Positions 41,458 through 52,127 of a DNA stretch of 64,000 bases are shown piece after piece; position 1 is the first letter of the stretch; every line of letters starts with the position of its first letter. This stretch comes from an uncultured Lachnospiraceae bacterium (GTDB lineage: Bacteria > Bacillota > Clostridia > Lachnospirales > Lachnospiraceae): contig CAKQXY010000008.1 of the NCBI GenBank assembly GCA_934292725.1, positions 1 through 64,000 of the forward strand. Reading direction: 5' to 3'. The position numbers were made by a program, and so were the translations under genes. The notes beneath the pieces are model-generated. The model was not told where the DNA came from. It saw only the letters and a list, made by a program, of their open reading frames with translations, and did not search any database.

Positions 41458-42171
41458 ATGAAAATTGATTTTACAGTGACAAAACGAGATAAAAAGTTAT
41501 TAGCAGGTCTGGCAGCCTGTGCCGCAGTTTTTTGCTTTTACTGGTTTGGTGTGAAGCCGCAGATGGATTGCCTTGATAAGCTGGAAGTGCAGCAAGAGGC
41601 ATTAGAAATGCAGCAGCTTCAGATGCAGGTGCATATAGCGGCTCTTCCGGTAGATGAAAAACGAGATGAGGAGCAAAAACAGCAGCTGGCAGAATTAGAA
41701 AGTCATTTCTTTACATATCAGACTAATGAGGAGCTTAATCGTTATCTGACAGATGTGTTTGTGAGTGAGGGTATGATTATGCAGGATTCGACGCTTCGCG
41801 CCGGACAGCTTGATGAGATTACACCTTACAGCTTAAGTGAACGCATGGCACTTTTGAAGAAAAATGAACAGGCCAAACAGACACAGACAGATACGAATGC
41901 ATCTGCAGACTCAAAGAAAGATGAGATAGATACAAAGACAGAATATGTCTACAGTGCTCAGGCAGATTATACGGCGATAGGTACAAAAAAGCAGGCACTT
42001 GCAGTTTTAGACCAGCTTTCAGAAAAGGAAGGGGTCAGAATAGTATCTTTTTCAATAAGTGATGCAGCAGTTAAGACAACAAATAATGGACAGGATGTTC
42101 TTCAGGCAGGAAAGCGTCTGGAGGTCAGCATGATGATTTATATGACAAGAGGCAGCAGCGATGGCAAATGA
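41458..42171 (+). CDS. pilO: PilO-like pilus assembly protein
   Basis: A 237-residue protein with one N-terminal membrane helix (LLAGLAACAAVFCFYWFGV), a long coiled coil rich in Gln and Leu (residues about 35-85), a charged polar linker and a final alpha/beta domain. The topology and position after PilN match PilO. ATG at 41458 follows AGGAAGG; its end overlaps the pilB start by 11 bases. Confidence 0.78.
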   Translation: MKIDFTVTKRDKKLLAGLAACAAVFCFYWFGVKPQMDCLDKLEVQQEALEMQQLQMQVHIAALPVDEKRDEEQKQQLAELESHFFTYQTNEELNRYLTDVFVSEGMIMQDSTLRAGQLDEITPYSLSERMALLKKNEQAKQTQTDTNASADSKKDEIDTKTEYVYSAQADYTAIGTKKQALAVLDQLSEKEGVRIVSFSISDAAVKTTNNGQDVLQAGKRLEVSMMIYMTRGSSDGK

Positions 42172-43840
42172 AAAAAATATACGAATTGGTGATGTGTTGC
42201 TTCAGGCCGGCTACATCAATCAGGACGAGCTTGATGAGGCACTGGAGTATCAGAAAAATAATAAAGGCATTCGTCTTGGTGAGGCATTGATTAAGCTTGG
42301 CTTTATCACAGAGCACCAGCAGTTAGAAGCACTTTCAGCGCGTCTTGGACAGCGCTATGTTAAGATTGACCGTGTTATGGTGCAGACAGAGGCGGTAGCA
42401 ATGATACCAGTCCAGCTGGCAAAGAAATATCATATGCTTGCTGTGCAGTACAAGGATAATAATCTTACAATTGTATTGAATGATCCTCTTGATTACTATG
42501 GAATTGAGGATATTCGCCAGACTACTGGCATGAACCTTGAAATCTGGCTGACAGAGCTTTCGCCTTTAAATCAGGCAATTGAATACTATTATTCAGAAAT
42601 CGAGGCAAAAAAGGCCGCAAGCTCAGCAAATGAGATGGCAAGAGAACGTGAGCAGGCACTTGAGGTTGATGCTGATGAGGGAGATTCTGATGCGCCTGTT
42701 ATTAAGCTTCTTGACAACTTGCTTGCACGTGCATTTAGCATGAATGCATCTGATATTCATATTGAGCCGTTTGAGGAAAAAACATCTGTCAGAATACGTG
42801 TAGATGGTCAGCTTCTTGATTATGTTGTGCTGCAAAAGAGTCTTCATCAAAATCTTATTGCCCGTGTAAAGATTTTAAGCCAGATGGATATTGCAGAGAA
42901 AAGGCTTCCGCAGGACGGTCATTTTCGAACAAGAATCGCAAACCGCGATGTCAATATTCGTACATCAGTGATTCCAACTGTATTTGGAGAAAAGGCCGTG
43001 CTTCGTCTTTTAGCTTCTGGAAATATGGTGGCGGATGCCGAGACCTTTGGCATGAATCAGGCACATTTTGAACAGTTTAGCAAAATGCTTGAGGCACCAA
43101 ATGGCATGATCTATATTACAGGCCCTACAGGTTCCGGAAAAACAACAACACTTTATATGGCACTTCAAAAGCTTAGTAACCGCAAGGTAAATATCGCAAC
43201 AATTGAGGATCCAGTAGAGTGGAATATTCCGCGTGTCAATCAGTGTCAGGTAAATACTGTTGCAGGACTGACATTTGAGCGCGGACTGCGTTCTCTTCTT
43301 CGTCAAGACCCGGATATCATTATGGTTGGAGAGACAAGAGACGAGGAGACGGCATCCATTTCAGTACGTGCTGCAATCACGGGTCATCTCGTATTTTCAA
43401 CACTTCATACAAATGATGCAGTGTCGTCAATTATTCGTCTGATTGATATGGGCGTTGAGCCATATATGGTTGCAAACTCACTTGTCGGTCTAGTGGCGCA
43501 GCGTCTTGTACGTGTTGTCTGCCCGGAGTGTGGTTACTGGGATGAGCCTACAGAGCAGGAAAAGGCTTTTATCGGGCCAAAGATTAAGCGTGTACGCCGC
43601 GCGCAGGGATGCAACAGCTGCAGCCATACTGGATATGTCGGAAGACGTGCAATCCATGAGATTCTTTGCGTAGATAATCAGATGCGAAGAATGATTACAC
43701 AGAGAACTCCTATGGATGAGCTTAGAAGCTATGCGACGCATTATCTTGGCATGGAGTCGTTAACTGATGAGGCTCTTAAGCTTGTAGCGGATGGTACAAC
43801 GACTGTCGAGGAGCTTAAGAAGGTGGCATACTATATTTAA
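42161..43840 (+). CDS. pilB: Type IV pilus assembly ATPase PilB
   Basis: A 559-residue GspE/PilB ATPase. The N-terminal ~150 residues are the GspE-N domain (IRIGDVLLQAGYINQDELDE). The catalytic part has SDIHIEPFE, Walker A GPTGSGKTTTLY (near residue 322), the Asp box IATIEDPVE, Walker B and the His box LVFSTLHTND. A zinc tetracysteine follows (VCPECGYW and CNSCSHTGY), a marker of extension ATPases. It powers pilus assembly. Confidence 0.94.
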   Translation: MANEKNIRIGDVLLQAGYINQDELDEALEYQKNNKGIRLGEALIKLGFITEHQQLEALSARLGQRYVKIDRVMVQTEAVAMIPVQLAKKYHMLAVQYKDNNLTIVLNDPLDYYGIEDIRQTTGMNLEIWLTELSPLNQAIEYYYSEIEAKKAASSANEMAREREQALEVDADEGDSDAPVIKLLDNLLARAFSMNASDIHIEPFEEKTSVRIRVDGQLLDYVVLQKSLHQNLIARVKILSQMDIAEKRLPQDGHFRTRIANRDVNIRTSVIPTVFGEKAVLRLLASGNMVADAETFGMNQAHFEQFSKMLEAPNGMIYITGPTGSGKTTTLYMALQKLSNRKVNIATIEDPVEWNIPRVNQCQVNTVAGLTFERGLRSLLRQDPDIIMVGETRDEETASISVRAAITGHLVFSTLHTNDAVSSIIRLIDMGVEPYMVANSLVGLVAQRLVRVVCPECGYWDEPTEQEKAFIGPKIKRVRRAQGCNSCSHTGYVGRRAIHEILCVDNQMRRMITQRTPMDELRSYATHYLGMESLTDEALKLVADGTTTVEELKKVAYYI

Positions 43841-43854
43841 CGAAGGAGCTGCAT

Positions 43855-44898
43855 ATGATAGAGAAAATGATACGTGAGGCAAGAAGTCAGCGTGCCTCTG
43901 ATATTCATATAAGCGAAGGACAGGCAGTGTATCTTCGCATTGATGGAAAGCTAATAAAGAGTGACTGGGAGCTGTCAGATGAGATGACGAGAAATCTTAT
44001 TTTGTCTCTTCTTACGAAAGAAAGACAGGAAAGCATCTGGCGTGGAGAGGATGCAGATTTTGCACTTGAAACATCAGATGGAAACCGCCAGAGAGTCAAT
44101 GTATTTTGTCAGCAGGGACGCCTCGCGGCAGCAATTCGTCTGCTTAATGCAAAGGTGCCTACACTCTCGCAGCTTCATCTGCCGCCAGTGCTTCAAAATC
44201 TTGCAAATGAGCCAAGAGGATTGATTTTAGTGACAGGACCTACTGGTTCAGGAAAGTCGACAACGCTTGCGGCAATGGTTGATTACATCAATCACACGCG
44301 TGCAGATCATATTTTAACGATTGAAGATCCGATTGAATATGTGTACGAACAGGATCAGGCTGTGATTCATCAAAGAGAGGTGGGCAAGGATGTTTGTTCC
44401 TTTGCGGGAGCACTTCGCTCTGCACTTAGAGAGGATCCAGATGTCATTCTTGTCGGAGAGATGCGTGATTATGAGACGATTTCAGCAGCTGTCACGGCGG
44501 CAGAGACGGGCCATCTTGTGTTGTCAACACTTCATACGACAGGGGCAGCTAAGACAGTAGACCGTATTATAGATGTGTGTCCGGTACAGGCACAAAACCA
44601 GATTCGTATTCAGCTGGCAGGTGTATTAAAGGGCGTTGTGACGCAGTGCCTAGTTCCGCTTATAGACGGCGGCCGAATAGCGGCAACGGAAGTTCTAACA
44701 GGAACAGATGCAGTGCTAAGTCAGATACGCGAAGGAAAAACACATCAGCTTGGAAGCGTAATGCAGTCAGGTGCAGCAGCAGGTATGCATACGCTTGACT
44801 ATGATCTGGCAAAGCTTGTTTCACGTGGGCTGATTGAGAAAAAAACAGCGCTCAAATACGCACAGGATAAAAGAGAGCTGGAGCAGTGTATATTTTAA
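43855..44898 (+). CDS. pilT: Pilus retraction ATPase PilT
   Basis: A 347-residue ATPase with Walker A GPTGSGKSTTLAAMV near residue 130, Asp box LTIEDPIEYVYE, Walker B DVILVGEMRDYETI, and the His box LVLSTLHTTGA. It lacks the zinc tetracysteine of PilB and has the PilT length, so retraction is the likely role, which implies a dynamic pilus capable of twitching or DNA uptake. It starts 14 bases after pilB. The acidic AIRAxRE-like C-terminal element is not obvious. Confidence 0.9.
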   Translation: MIEKMIREARSQRASDIHISEGQAVYLRIDGKLIKSDWELSDEMTRNLILSLLTKERQESIWRGEDADFALETSDGNRQRVNVFCQQGRLAAAIRLLNAKVPTLSQLHLPPVLQNLANEPRGLILVTGPTGSGKSTTLAAMVDYINHTRADHILTIEDPIEYVYEQDQAVIHQREVGKDVCSFAGALRSALREDPDVILVGEMRDYETISAAVTAAETGHLVLSTLHTTGAAKTVDRIIDVCPVQAQNQIRIQLAGVLKGVVTQCLVPLIDGGRIAATEVLTGTDAVLSQIREGKTHQLGSVMQSGAAAGMHTLDYDLAKLVSRGLIEKKTALKYAQDKRELEQCIF

Positions 44899-44921
44899 GC
44901 AGCAAATTTAACAAATCAAGG

Positions 44922-45065
44922 AAGTCCCCTGCTTCAATTGCGAAGAGCAATAAGCAGTGGGTGGGGACTTGCTTGTATCAGGAGGGGTACAAGCCCCTCC
45001 TGATAAACTGCGAAGCAGTTATTTGGTTATGAGCAAGTAGCGAAGCGGATTGCGAATATCCGCTT
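44922..45065 (+). other. Cluster of four hairpins between pilT and the giant pilin-like gene
   Basis: In order: AAGTCCCC/GGGGACTT enclosing TGCTT/AAGCA and ATTGC/GCAAT (44922-44970); a perfect 12-bp TATCAGGAGGGG/CCCCTCCTGATA (44976-45005); AACTGC-GAA-GCAGTT (45006-45020); and AAGCGGAT/ATCCGCTT (45043-45065). GCGAA recurs in several of the loops or stems. There is no T run, so it is not a simple terminator. It could be a mobile intergenic repeat or a structured RNA controlling the downstream TTG-started gene. Confidence 0.7.
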
Positions 45066-45096
45066 GACATGATAAGACAGCTTGGGAGGTTTGACT

Positions 45097-48000
45097 TTGA
45101 TCAGAAATATCTTACAGCGAATCAAAGAAAGCAAGGGAGGCTTTACACTGGTAGAGCTTATGGTGACGATGGTGCTTGTTGGCATATTGCTTGGCGCATC
45201 GGCAGCAGGCATTTTTTATTACCAGAAGTGGTCGGTATGGCAGCGTCAGGAGCACTATGCCCGTACGCTGTTTTTAGCGGCGCAGTCAGGCATGACACAG
45301 TATAGCACTGATAAGCATCTTGAGGCGTTTGATAAGGAAGCACAAACCTCTGCACAGGCAATTGTAAAACAAAATCAATTATTGATTCCGGTCACAGATG
45401 AAAACGGACAAGTGGTAAATGTATCAGCGATCTGGAAAAACGATGATGGACAGACCGCATCGAACTTGTACTATGTGACAGGAACGCCAGCTGATTATAA
45501 AGCCTACAAAAATGGCAGTGCTGATGCTTCACATACGCTTTTGTATGATATTTTTGATGCTTACCTTTATGACAAAACGCTGCTTGCAAATGGATGTGTG
45601 AGCGTGGAGTTTGATGCACGAGACGGACTTGTCTACTCTGTTTTATATAGTGATCGCGCGGAAGCACTTTCCTATACAGGCTGTACAAGCACGATGGCAA
45701 ATATTGTAAACCGCTCCAAAGAAAACAGAAAGGGAAGCGGAAGTGACAATTCTACAGGCCTTTGTTTTGGATATTACGGAGCAGATTCCTTGTCAAAGGC
45801 AGCAGATACAGCGACTAAGGTTAAGGTTTTAAATGCATCATTACATAATGAAGAGACTCTTAATCTGACATGGAAGCTTTCAGAGGGAGAGACGGCAGTT
45901 TCCCTGATGAATTATCAGGTGATGATATGTGATGCAAAGACGAATGAGGAGCTTCTTGAGATTTCTTTTAATAACGCATCTTTAAGCGGACAGAAAACAG
46001 AAGAAGGCTATTATTACAGTATACCATCTGAGTCGGCAGAGGATGAGTTAAAAGTGGTTGCTGCAGAAGTGACGAGCTTTGCAGGCAAAAAAGAAGAAAA
46101 GCTTGGCACATATCCATTTCTTGCATATATAGATGAGGAGCTAAATGTCACGCTAGTGCTTGATGCAGTTGATTTAGGTGCAACACAGGCTGCCTATGAG
46201 ACATACAGAAGAACAGACGAGCCAGGTGAGCTTATGAATACGCTTAGTCTGCATCGTTTTGGATTGGAACGATATGGTGTTGATGAAATAAGCTGTATCG
46301 TGCAGGGCGGCGGATCAGGCTATCAAATTACAGGGCGCAGACAAAGCAATTCTGAGCTTATGTATTTTGCACGTGAGGACGGCGAAGATACTGATGAAGA
46401 AGATGGTACGTCGTATGAAATTCAAAATGCAAGACATCTTTATAATATCCGTTTTGCAGAAATGATTACGGATGCATCTGTCTATGCAGCAGATGAAGAT
46501 GAAAAAAACGAAAATACATATATCGTTTCAAGAGACTTTGCCTGGGGCTATGAAAAAGAAGATGATGATGAGAGTGATGAGACACTGCAAGAGTCGGATT
46601 CAATTTTGGCAAAGGGAATGGTCTATAAAAACGGACTTTCGGTAAAAGAGGCAGACACAGCATTTCCTATGATTACGCAGCTTAGGGAGGGCAGTAGTCT
46701 TGGCTCTAAGGACGGTGATGAAGTTTACACGATTGATTATCTTACATTGTCAGATACAGCAAATGCAGGAACAGGAAGTTCAAACCGCTGGTATCCGCAG
46801 GGCGCTGGTACCGCATTTGTACTGGAAAATTTAGGCACGATTCATGATCTTTTTCTTGATCATGTATCAGTTACTGGTGATCAGAATACGGCTGCAGTTT
46901 GTGCTTATAACGGCGGAACACTGGAAAATCTGACAGTTGAAGGAAGTATTGAAGCAAAGGATTTTGCGGCTGGTATTTTTGCAGCATCACTTCCAATGAA
47001 AGAGGAAGACGAGACGCTTTCAAAGCTTGTCAATCATGCAAAGGTTACAGCAGACGGGACAGCTGCAGGAATTGTGGCACAGACAAAAGAAAAAGTTTTA
47101 TTGGAAGACTGTGTTAACACAGGAGTAATAGATGCAGCTGTGGCAGCAGGAATCACAACAGCAGAATGTGAAAATCTGGTGCTGATGCGCTGTCAGAATT
47201 ATGCACCGATAATTTCATCTGACAACGAGTCATATGGCATTACGAGTAATTTAACGGCAAATCTGACTGATTGTGTCGGCGTGAGTGAAAATGTTTATCC
47301 AATTGCAGCAGATGCAAATGAAAGTGAAAACTGCCTGTATTTCATATCAGGAGGAGAAAAACTTGAAGATGCGCTGTTAGCTGATATATGTGATATTTCA
47401 CTTACAATAGGCGAGACAGATGCAAATGGCTCTTACAGAGAGTATCCATTTGTGGAAGCATCAGAAAAACAGCTTCAAAATCTGATTAAACATCAGTCGG
47501 AAGATGTTCCAGTTTTTTCATCATCCTCATTTGATATAAAAGAGCAGCGCTGTCCTATTTATACGGCTTTTTTGAATGGCACATGCAAGCTGTCCGATGT
47601 GACGCTTACATGGCTTAAGGAAGGGACATATAAGTTTGATGTGCTGTACGCAGATGCAGAGGACGGTGTCTGGAAGGAACTTGCCGCAGGTTTGCAGGCA
47701 GAAGGCAAGGATGTTGATGATGGCGGTACAGTTTCTGTGAAAGCACCAGATGGGATAGAGGCAACTGCACTCAAAATCATAGTGACAGGTGCGACAGACG
47801 GATGTGATGTGGCATTAGGAAGCATCGAGGCAGCAGGAAGCTGGAACACGGAAGGCGTAAAAGTTGCCTGTGAATCAGATGATTCAAACAATAACGAAGA
47901 CCAGGAAGATCAAAAAGAAAATCAAAAAAATGAAGATAGTGATGAGTCAGAAAAGGAGCAAAAAACACCAGGTATCGGAACTGCGCTGTATGTTTATAAA

Positions 48001-51000
48001 GAAGGTGAACTTACAGAAGAAGATCAGGCAGAAATTTACACAAAGTGGACAGCTTTTGCAGGAAGCTTGTCTGTCTCACCTCTTCTTTTAAATACAGAAG
48101 AAGCAAAGACAGATGAGGACAGCGAAAATATACGTATACGTGTATGGGAAAAGTTAAGCAGTGAACTGACAGACCTTACAGTATTCGATAAGACGCAGCC
48201 AGAGCCTGGTATTCCAGGCGGAATCACATTTACAAAGGAGAACGGATCATGGATGATTCGTTTTTGGCCAGGTCTTTTTGCCAAATACTATGAGTATGAA
48301 GCTGAGTATGAAACATATGAAAGAGACAGTAATAATCAGCCTGTTCTGGAGAACGGTCTTTTAAAGAAGACTAAGATTGGAAGTAAGAATGGAGAGATAA
48401 CAGATAATTTCTTAGAACTGCAAGATGAATTAGAAGGACAAAAGGTTGACGCTGTTGTATTTCATGTAAGAGCCGTCAATGAAGAGGGTACGTCTGAGTG
48501 GAGTACTGCACAGGCTGCAGACGAAAGAATACAGCTGCCAGCTTTGTCATATCATCTGAGGCTTTGCGGTGAAAACACTAGTGTGTCAGATGACGAGGAT
48601 AAGACAGCGCTGTATGAAATTGTAATTGACAACAAGGATGATTTTACGTCAATTACTGCTGGTGACAGAGAGTTAACAGTGACTGCGACGTATTCATCAG
48701 CCGATTCAGATGAAGAAAAAAGACAATCATCATCTGTAAAATTTGGATGGGAAGAGACAGGACATATTGCAGTTACAAGTGAAGAGGCGATTAATATTAA
48801 TTGCCGCGTGTCGTGTCCAGGTTATAAGAGTTCTACCTATTCAGAAAAAACATTTGATGTGCTGAGTGCAAATACTGTATGTGAAAACGAAGCAGTATTT
48901 GATGCTTCATTAAAGCCAGACAGAATGTATTCTGGTTTTAAAAATGAAGATGCATCTTTGTATCAGATTTTGGCAGGTCATGCACAAAAGAAGGAAATGG
49001 AGATCCAAACAGCGTTAGAGGCTGTTGATGAAGAGCTTCAGGTACCGGTTCAGTGTCAGGCAGCAATAAAGAAATGCAGCACAGACAAGATGGAACAGGT
49101 GCATTTTGATACAGCTGACTGTACTGAAATGACAGTTGTTGCATATCCAGTTACCTTAATGTCAGGTCAGGTTGAGCTGGGTCATATTGTGTGTCAGGCA
49201 AATGGAAGTGAAAGCTGGAGTGCATCAGAGCTTCTTGCAGCGCGAGTGACAAATGATGGAGTTTTGGCTGCACCAAAAGATTCTGCTTTTTCATCATGCG
49301 ACAGCCTGATTCAGTCAGGAAAAGTTATGGATGGCTATGCGATTTTAGCAGAAGATGATGGCTACAGACTTTATTATTCACCTCTTTTGAAAAACAGCGC
49401 ATTAATGCAGCACTCATCATCCAATCAGAGTCTGTACGGTGTTTGGCGCTATGAACTCACGCAAGAAGAAAGCGAAATTACGCTTCCTGTTTTGATTAGT
49501 GTAAATAAAAAGACAACAGATGATGATGAGATTGATGCTTCAAATGGCGCACTTGTCATGTGGGATGCTGAAAATGAAAAACCAAAGTATGAGGGCGCAT
49601 CATATGAAGTTAACGTTATAGCTTTATCAAAGATAAACGAGGAGACGCTTCTATTATCAAAAGAAGAGATAGCTTCTGATGAAGAAACTTCATATTCGTG
49701 TAATGTCAGTGTGCCGGAAGACTGTGTAGGCCTGACTGTGCAGGTAAAACGAGAAGGCATTACAGACAAAAATGGCTTTACAATAAGCAGACCATCAACA
49801 AGTACACTTTCTGTGCGTATTAAAGAATACGAATCAGAGCCAGAGACTGAGACAGAAAGTGAATCAGAAGATCCATCAGAGTCAGAAAGTGAGTCAGAAT
49901 CAGAAAGCGAATCTGAGTCGGAAAGTGAATCTGAATCAGAAAGCGAATCTGAATCAGAAAGCGAATCTGAATCAGAAAGTGAGTCTGAATCAGAGACACC
50001 TCCAGAGCCAGAACCTCTTGCAGCACCAGAGCTTTTTGTTTCAGACAAAAAGCAGGAATTTTTGTATCCGATTTTTGATCTGGATGAAAATGAAAACTGG
50101 AAAGATTCAGGAAGAAAGGCATCTGCATGGCAGGGAAGCATTTATTTTGATGTGGATGCGAATGAAGAAGGATGTGCAGGCTATAAGATCAATGTGCTGT
50201 CACTGCTCAAATCAAAGCAAATGACAAGAGATACACTTTTTTATCGCGATGCCTTTTCATTTGAAATTGTAAAGGATGACAGTCAGGCAGGCTTTTATGT
50301 GCGCAGTATGCTTTCAACAAAGTCGGGCGGCTACACGATGGAACAAAATGATACACAGGGTGGTCTTATCGGTGTATATGAGATGTATACAGACCGTTCA
50401 AATGGTATCTATACATATCTTCTTCCATATTATGTTTCATGTGAAAGTAAGCAGGAAAAGGTGCTTGTATATGCATGGCTAAAGCAGACAAACACGACAG
50501 ATGAAAATGGAGATATTATTTCTGCACGATTTGAAGTGTTTGTGACAGATGGGGCAGCACCGCTTGGAGAGGCTTACATAACAGACTCAGACTGTGCTGT
50601 AATGAGTGTGCAGGCATTTGTAGAGACGACGACTGCAGAGGGCGAACAAAAACAGTGGTTAGATTCAGATGTGACAAGCCTTTATCGTGATAAAGGTACA
50701 GATGAATTTAAAAAGACGCAGAAAGAAAAAGAAAAGATGGAAGATACTTTTTCTGATGCCAATGTAGAACAATGCGACAATACAGGTTTTGCATATTATT
50801 TTGCACAAGGAACTGGAACGAGTGAATATCTTGTTCAGACTATGCAGCAGCGTGTTACAAGAGAAGGAAAACAAACATGCACATATCGTTTGCTTCCTGT
50901 TTATTGGAAATATGATACAGATGGTGTTCAAAAGAAATATAGTGTCTATCTGCCGGAAGATGGCTATGCAGTGCCTTATGCTGAGCAGGTCAATGGAAAC

Positions 51001-52122
51001 GAGCCATATCTTTTATACGATCTTTCCATTTGCTTTGCATCAATGGATGAGATTGGCGTAAGTGATTGGTCAAAGATTAGTGCAAGCGCACATGACGGTG
51101 ATAATAAGACATTTGTACTTTCAAAAAACACAAGTCTTGGTCATTTGACAGCGCCAAAGTTTACAGGCTTGGCAGGTGAGAAAGAGAAAGCATATACGCT
51201 TTTAGATCAAAATAATCAGCCTGTGTCAGAGATTTTGGCAAAGACAAATGAAATTTCCTGGAGCCTAAACAGCGACTGGGAAAAGGCAGCAGGCTTTGAT
51301 GCTACACTTTTCTTTAACAGACAAGATGGTCAGACGACAGCGCTTACCTTTTATTGGAGGGCAGAGGATTGGATAAAGGATCCTGCTGCATGGGAAGCAT
51401 CATATGGAAGCAGTTTGCTGGAAAAACTGACAGTCTGTGAAGCAGAAGAGGAAGAAACTACTGAGGAAGAATCGACAGAAGAAAAATCTACCGAAGAAAG
51501 CTCTGTCGAAGTTTCTTCAATCGAAGAAACTTCAAGTGAGAAGGCAACAACAGAAAGTGCGTCTAGTGAGCCTTCCACAACTATAGAGGCGACTTCTAAA
51601 GAAAGCATATCCTCAGAAGAAACAACGCAGACACAGGAGCAGGAAAGTACAACACCACTGCAGACGCCAGAAGCAACAACACTTTTGTCATCATCAGAAA
51701 CAGTGCCGACATCTTCAACAGAAAGCACAACGCTAGAACAAGTTACGGAAACGCCGATGCAGCAGTCAGAAACATCAATGCCAGAGATACAGCAGACGAT
51801 GGAGGAGGAATCACCAGCGCCGGTACAAGAGGCAAAGATTGAACGAAGGAATGTCATTTTGCGCGCAGCAGCGCCGAGCTTAAAATCGTTTTTATTTGAA
51901 GTGAAGGCTGTGCTTACGATAACATCCACTGTTCTTACAGATGGAAGCACACAATATCAGTTTACACTGACAGTTCCAAAGGAGGTGCCAGATGGATATA
52001 CAGATGCAGAACAAAATAAACTGCAGCTGATGCAGCTTGATCATGTGGAGACAGTAGTTGTACTGCAGGATGATGACAGCCCATATTATGGACAGATTGA
52101 TGTAGAAATAATCAGCGAATAA
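45097..52122 (+). CDS. Giant pilin-like surface protein with Ser-Glu repeat and Ser/Thr/Glu-rich stalk, 2341 aa
   Basis: The N-terminus is a prepilin: basic leader ending SKGG, then FTLVELMVTMVLVGILLGAS with Glu5. A very long extracellular part follows, with GLUG-like right-handed repeats near 600-720 (ENLGTIHDLFLDHVSV, CAYNGGTLENLTVEGSIEAK), several fibronectin-like segments, and a run of Ser-Glu dipeptides at about residues 1586-1636. Near 2115-2260 there is a 145-residue S/T/E-rich stalk. No LPXTG is seen; attachment would be through the pilus. I use the TTG at 45097 because GGGAGG ends seven bases before it. It probably is a tip adhesin or minor pilin of the preceding system. Confidence 0.85.
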   Translation: MIRNILQRIKESKGGFTLVELMVTMVLVGILLGASAAGIFYYQKWSVWQRQEHYARTLFLAAQSGMTQYSTDKHLEAFDKEAQTSAQAIVKQNQLLIPVTDENGQVVNVSAIWKNDDGQTASNLYYVTGTPADYKAYKNGSADASHTLLYDIFDAYLYDKTLLANGCVSVEFDARDGLVYSVLYSDRAEALSYTGCTSTMANIVNRSKENRKGSGSDNSTGLCFGYYGADSLSKAADTATKVKVLNASLHNEETLNLTWKLSEGETAVSLMNYQVMICDAKTNEELLEISFNNASLSGQKTEEGYYYSIPSESAEDELKVVAAEVTSFAGKKEEKLGTYPFLAYIDEELNVTLVLDAVDLGATQAAYETYRRTDEPGELMNTLSLHRFGLERYGVDEISCIVQGGGSGYQITGRRQSNSELMYFAREDGEDTDEEDGTSYEIQNARHLYNIRFAEMITDASVYAADEDEKNENTYIVSRDFAWGYEKEDDDESDETLQESDSILAKGMVYKNGLSVKEADTAFPMITQLREGSSLGSKDGDEVYTIDYLTLSDTANAGTGSSNRWYPQGAGTAFVLENLGTIHDLFLDHVSVTGDQNTAAVCAYNGGTLENLTVEGSIEAKDFAAGIFAASLPMKEEDETLSKLVNHAKVTADGTAAGIVAQTKEKVLLEDCVNTGVIDAAVAAGITTAECENLVLMRCQNYAPIISSDNESYGITSNLTANLTDCVGVSENVYPIAADANESENCLYFISGGEKLEDALLADICDISLTIGETDANGSYREYPFVEASEKQLQNLIKHQSEDVPVFSSSSFDIKEQRCPIYTAFLNGTCKLSDVTLTWLKEGTYKFDVLYADAEDGVWKELAAGLQAEGKDVDDGGTVSVKAPDGIEATALKIIVTGATDGCDVALGSIEAAGSWNTEGVKVACESDDSNNNEDQEDQKENQKNEDSDESEKEQKTPGIGTALYVYKEGELTEEDQAEIYTKWTAFAGSLSVSPLLLNTEEAKTDEDSENIRIRVWEKLSSELTDLTVFDKTQPEPGIPGGITFTKENGSWMIRFWPGLFAKYYEYEAEYETYERDSNNQPVLENGLLKKTKIGSKNGEITDNFLELQDELEGQKVDAVVFHVRAVNEEGTSEWSTAQAADERIQLPALSYHLRLCGENTSVSDDEDKTALYEIVIDNKDDFTSITAGDRELTVTATYSSADSDEEKRQSSSVKFGWEETGHIAVTSEEAININCRVSCPGYKSSTYSEKTFDVLSANTVCENEAVFDASLKPDRMYSGFKNEDASLYQILAGHAQKKEMEIQTALEAVDEELQVPVQCQAAIKKCSTDKMEQVHFDTADCTEMTVVAYPVTLMSGQVELGHIVCQANGSESWSASELLAARVTNDGVLAAPKDSAFSSCDSLIQSGKVMDGYAILAEDDGYRLYYSPLLKNSALMQHSSSNQSLYGVWRYELTQEESEITLPVLISVNKKTTDDDEIDASNGALVMWDAENEKPKYEGASYEVNVIALSKINEETLLLSKEEIASDEETSYSCNVSVPEDCVGLTVQVKREGITDKNGFTISRPSTSTLSVRIKEYESEPETETESESEDPSESESESESESESESESESESESESESESESESESESESETPPEPEPLAAPELFVSDKKQEFLYPIFDLDENENWKDSGRKASAWQGSIYFDVDANEEGCAGYKINVLSLLKSKQMTRDTLFYRDAFSFEIVKDDSQAGFYVRSMLSTKSGGYTMEQNDTQGGLIGVYEMYTDRSNGIYTYLLPYYVSCESKQEKVLVYAWLKQTNTTDENGDIISARFEVFVTDGAAPLGEAYITDSDCAVMSVQAFVETTTAEGEQKQWLDSDVTSLYRDKGTDEFKKTQKEKEKMEDTFSDANVEQCDNTGFAYYFAQGTGTSEYLVQTMQQRVTREGKQTCTYRLLPVYWKYDTDGVQKKYSVYLPEDGYAVPYAEQVNGNEPYLLYDLSICFASMDEIGVSDWSKISASAHDGDNKTFVLSKNTSLGHLTAPKFTGLAGEKEKAYTLLDQNNQPVSEILAKTNEISWSLNSDWEKAAGFDATLFFNRQDGQTTALTFYWRAEDWIKDPAAWEASYGSSLLEKLTVCEAEEEETTEEESTEEKSTEESSVEVSSIEETSSEKATTESASSEPSTTIEATSKESISSEETTQTQEQESTTPLQTPEATTLLSSSETVPTSSTESTTLEQVTETPMQQSETSMPEIQQTMEEESPAPVQEAKIERRNVILRAAAPSLKSFLFEVKAVLTITSTVLTDGSTQYQFTLTVPKEVPDGYTDAEQNKLQLMQLDHVETVVVLQDDDSPYYGQIDVEIISE

Positions 52123-52127
52123 ATTAG

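Noticed and set aside
49449..50141. Minus-strand ORF with a long Ser-Asp repeat resembling an SD-type adhesin
   Set aside because: It is the antisense reading of the Ser-Glu repeat in the giant pilin-like gene; repetitive codons keep both strands open.
51351..51950. Minus-strand 199-aa Ser/Val-rich ORF
   Set aside because: Shadow of the S/T/E-rich stalk of the giant gene.
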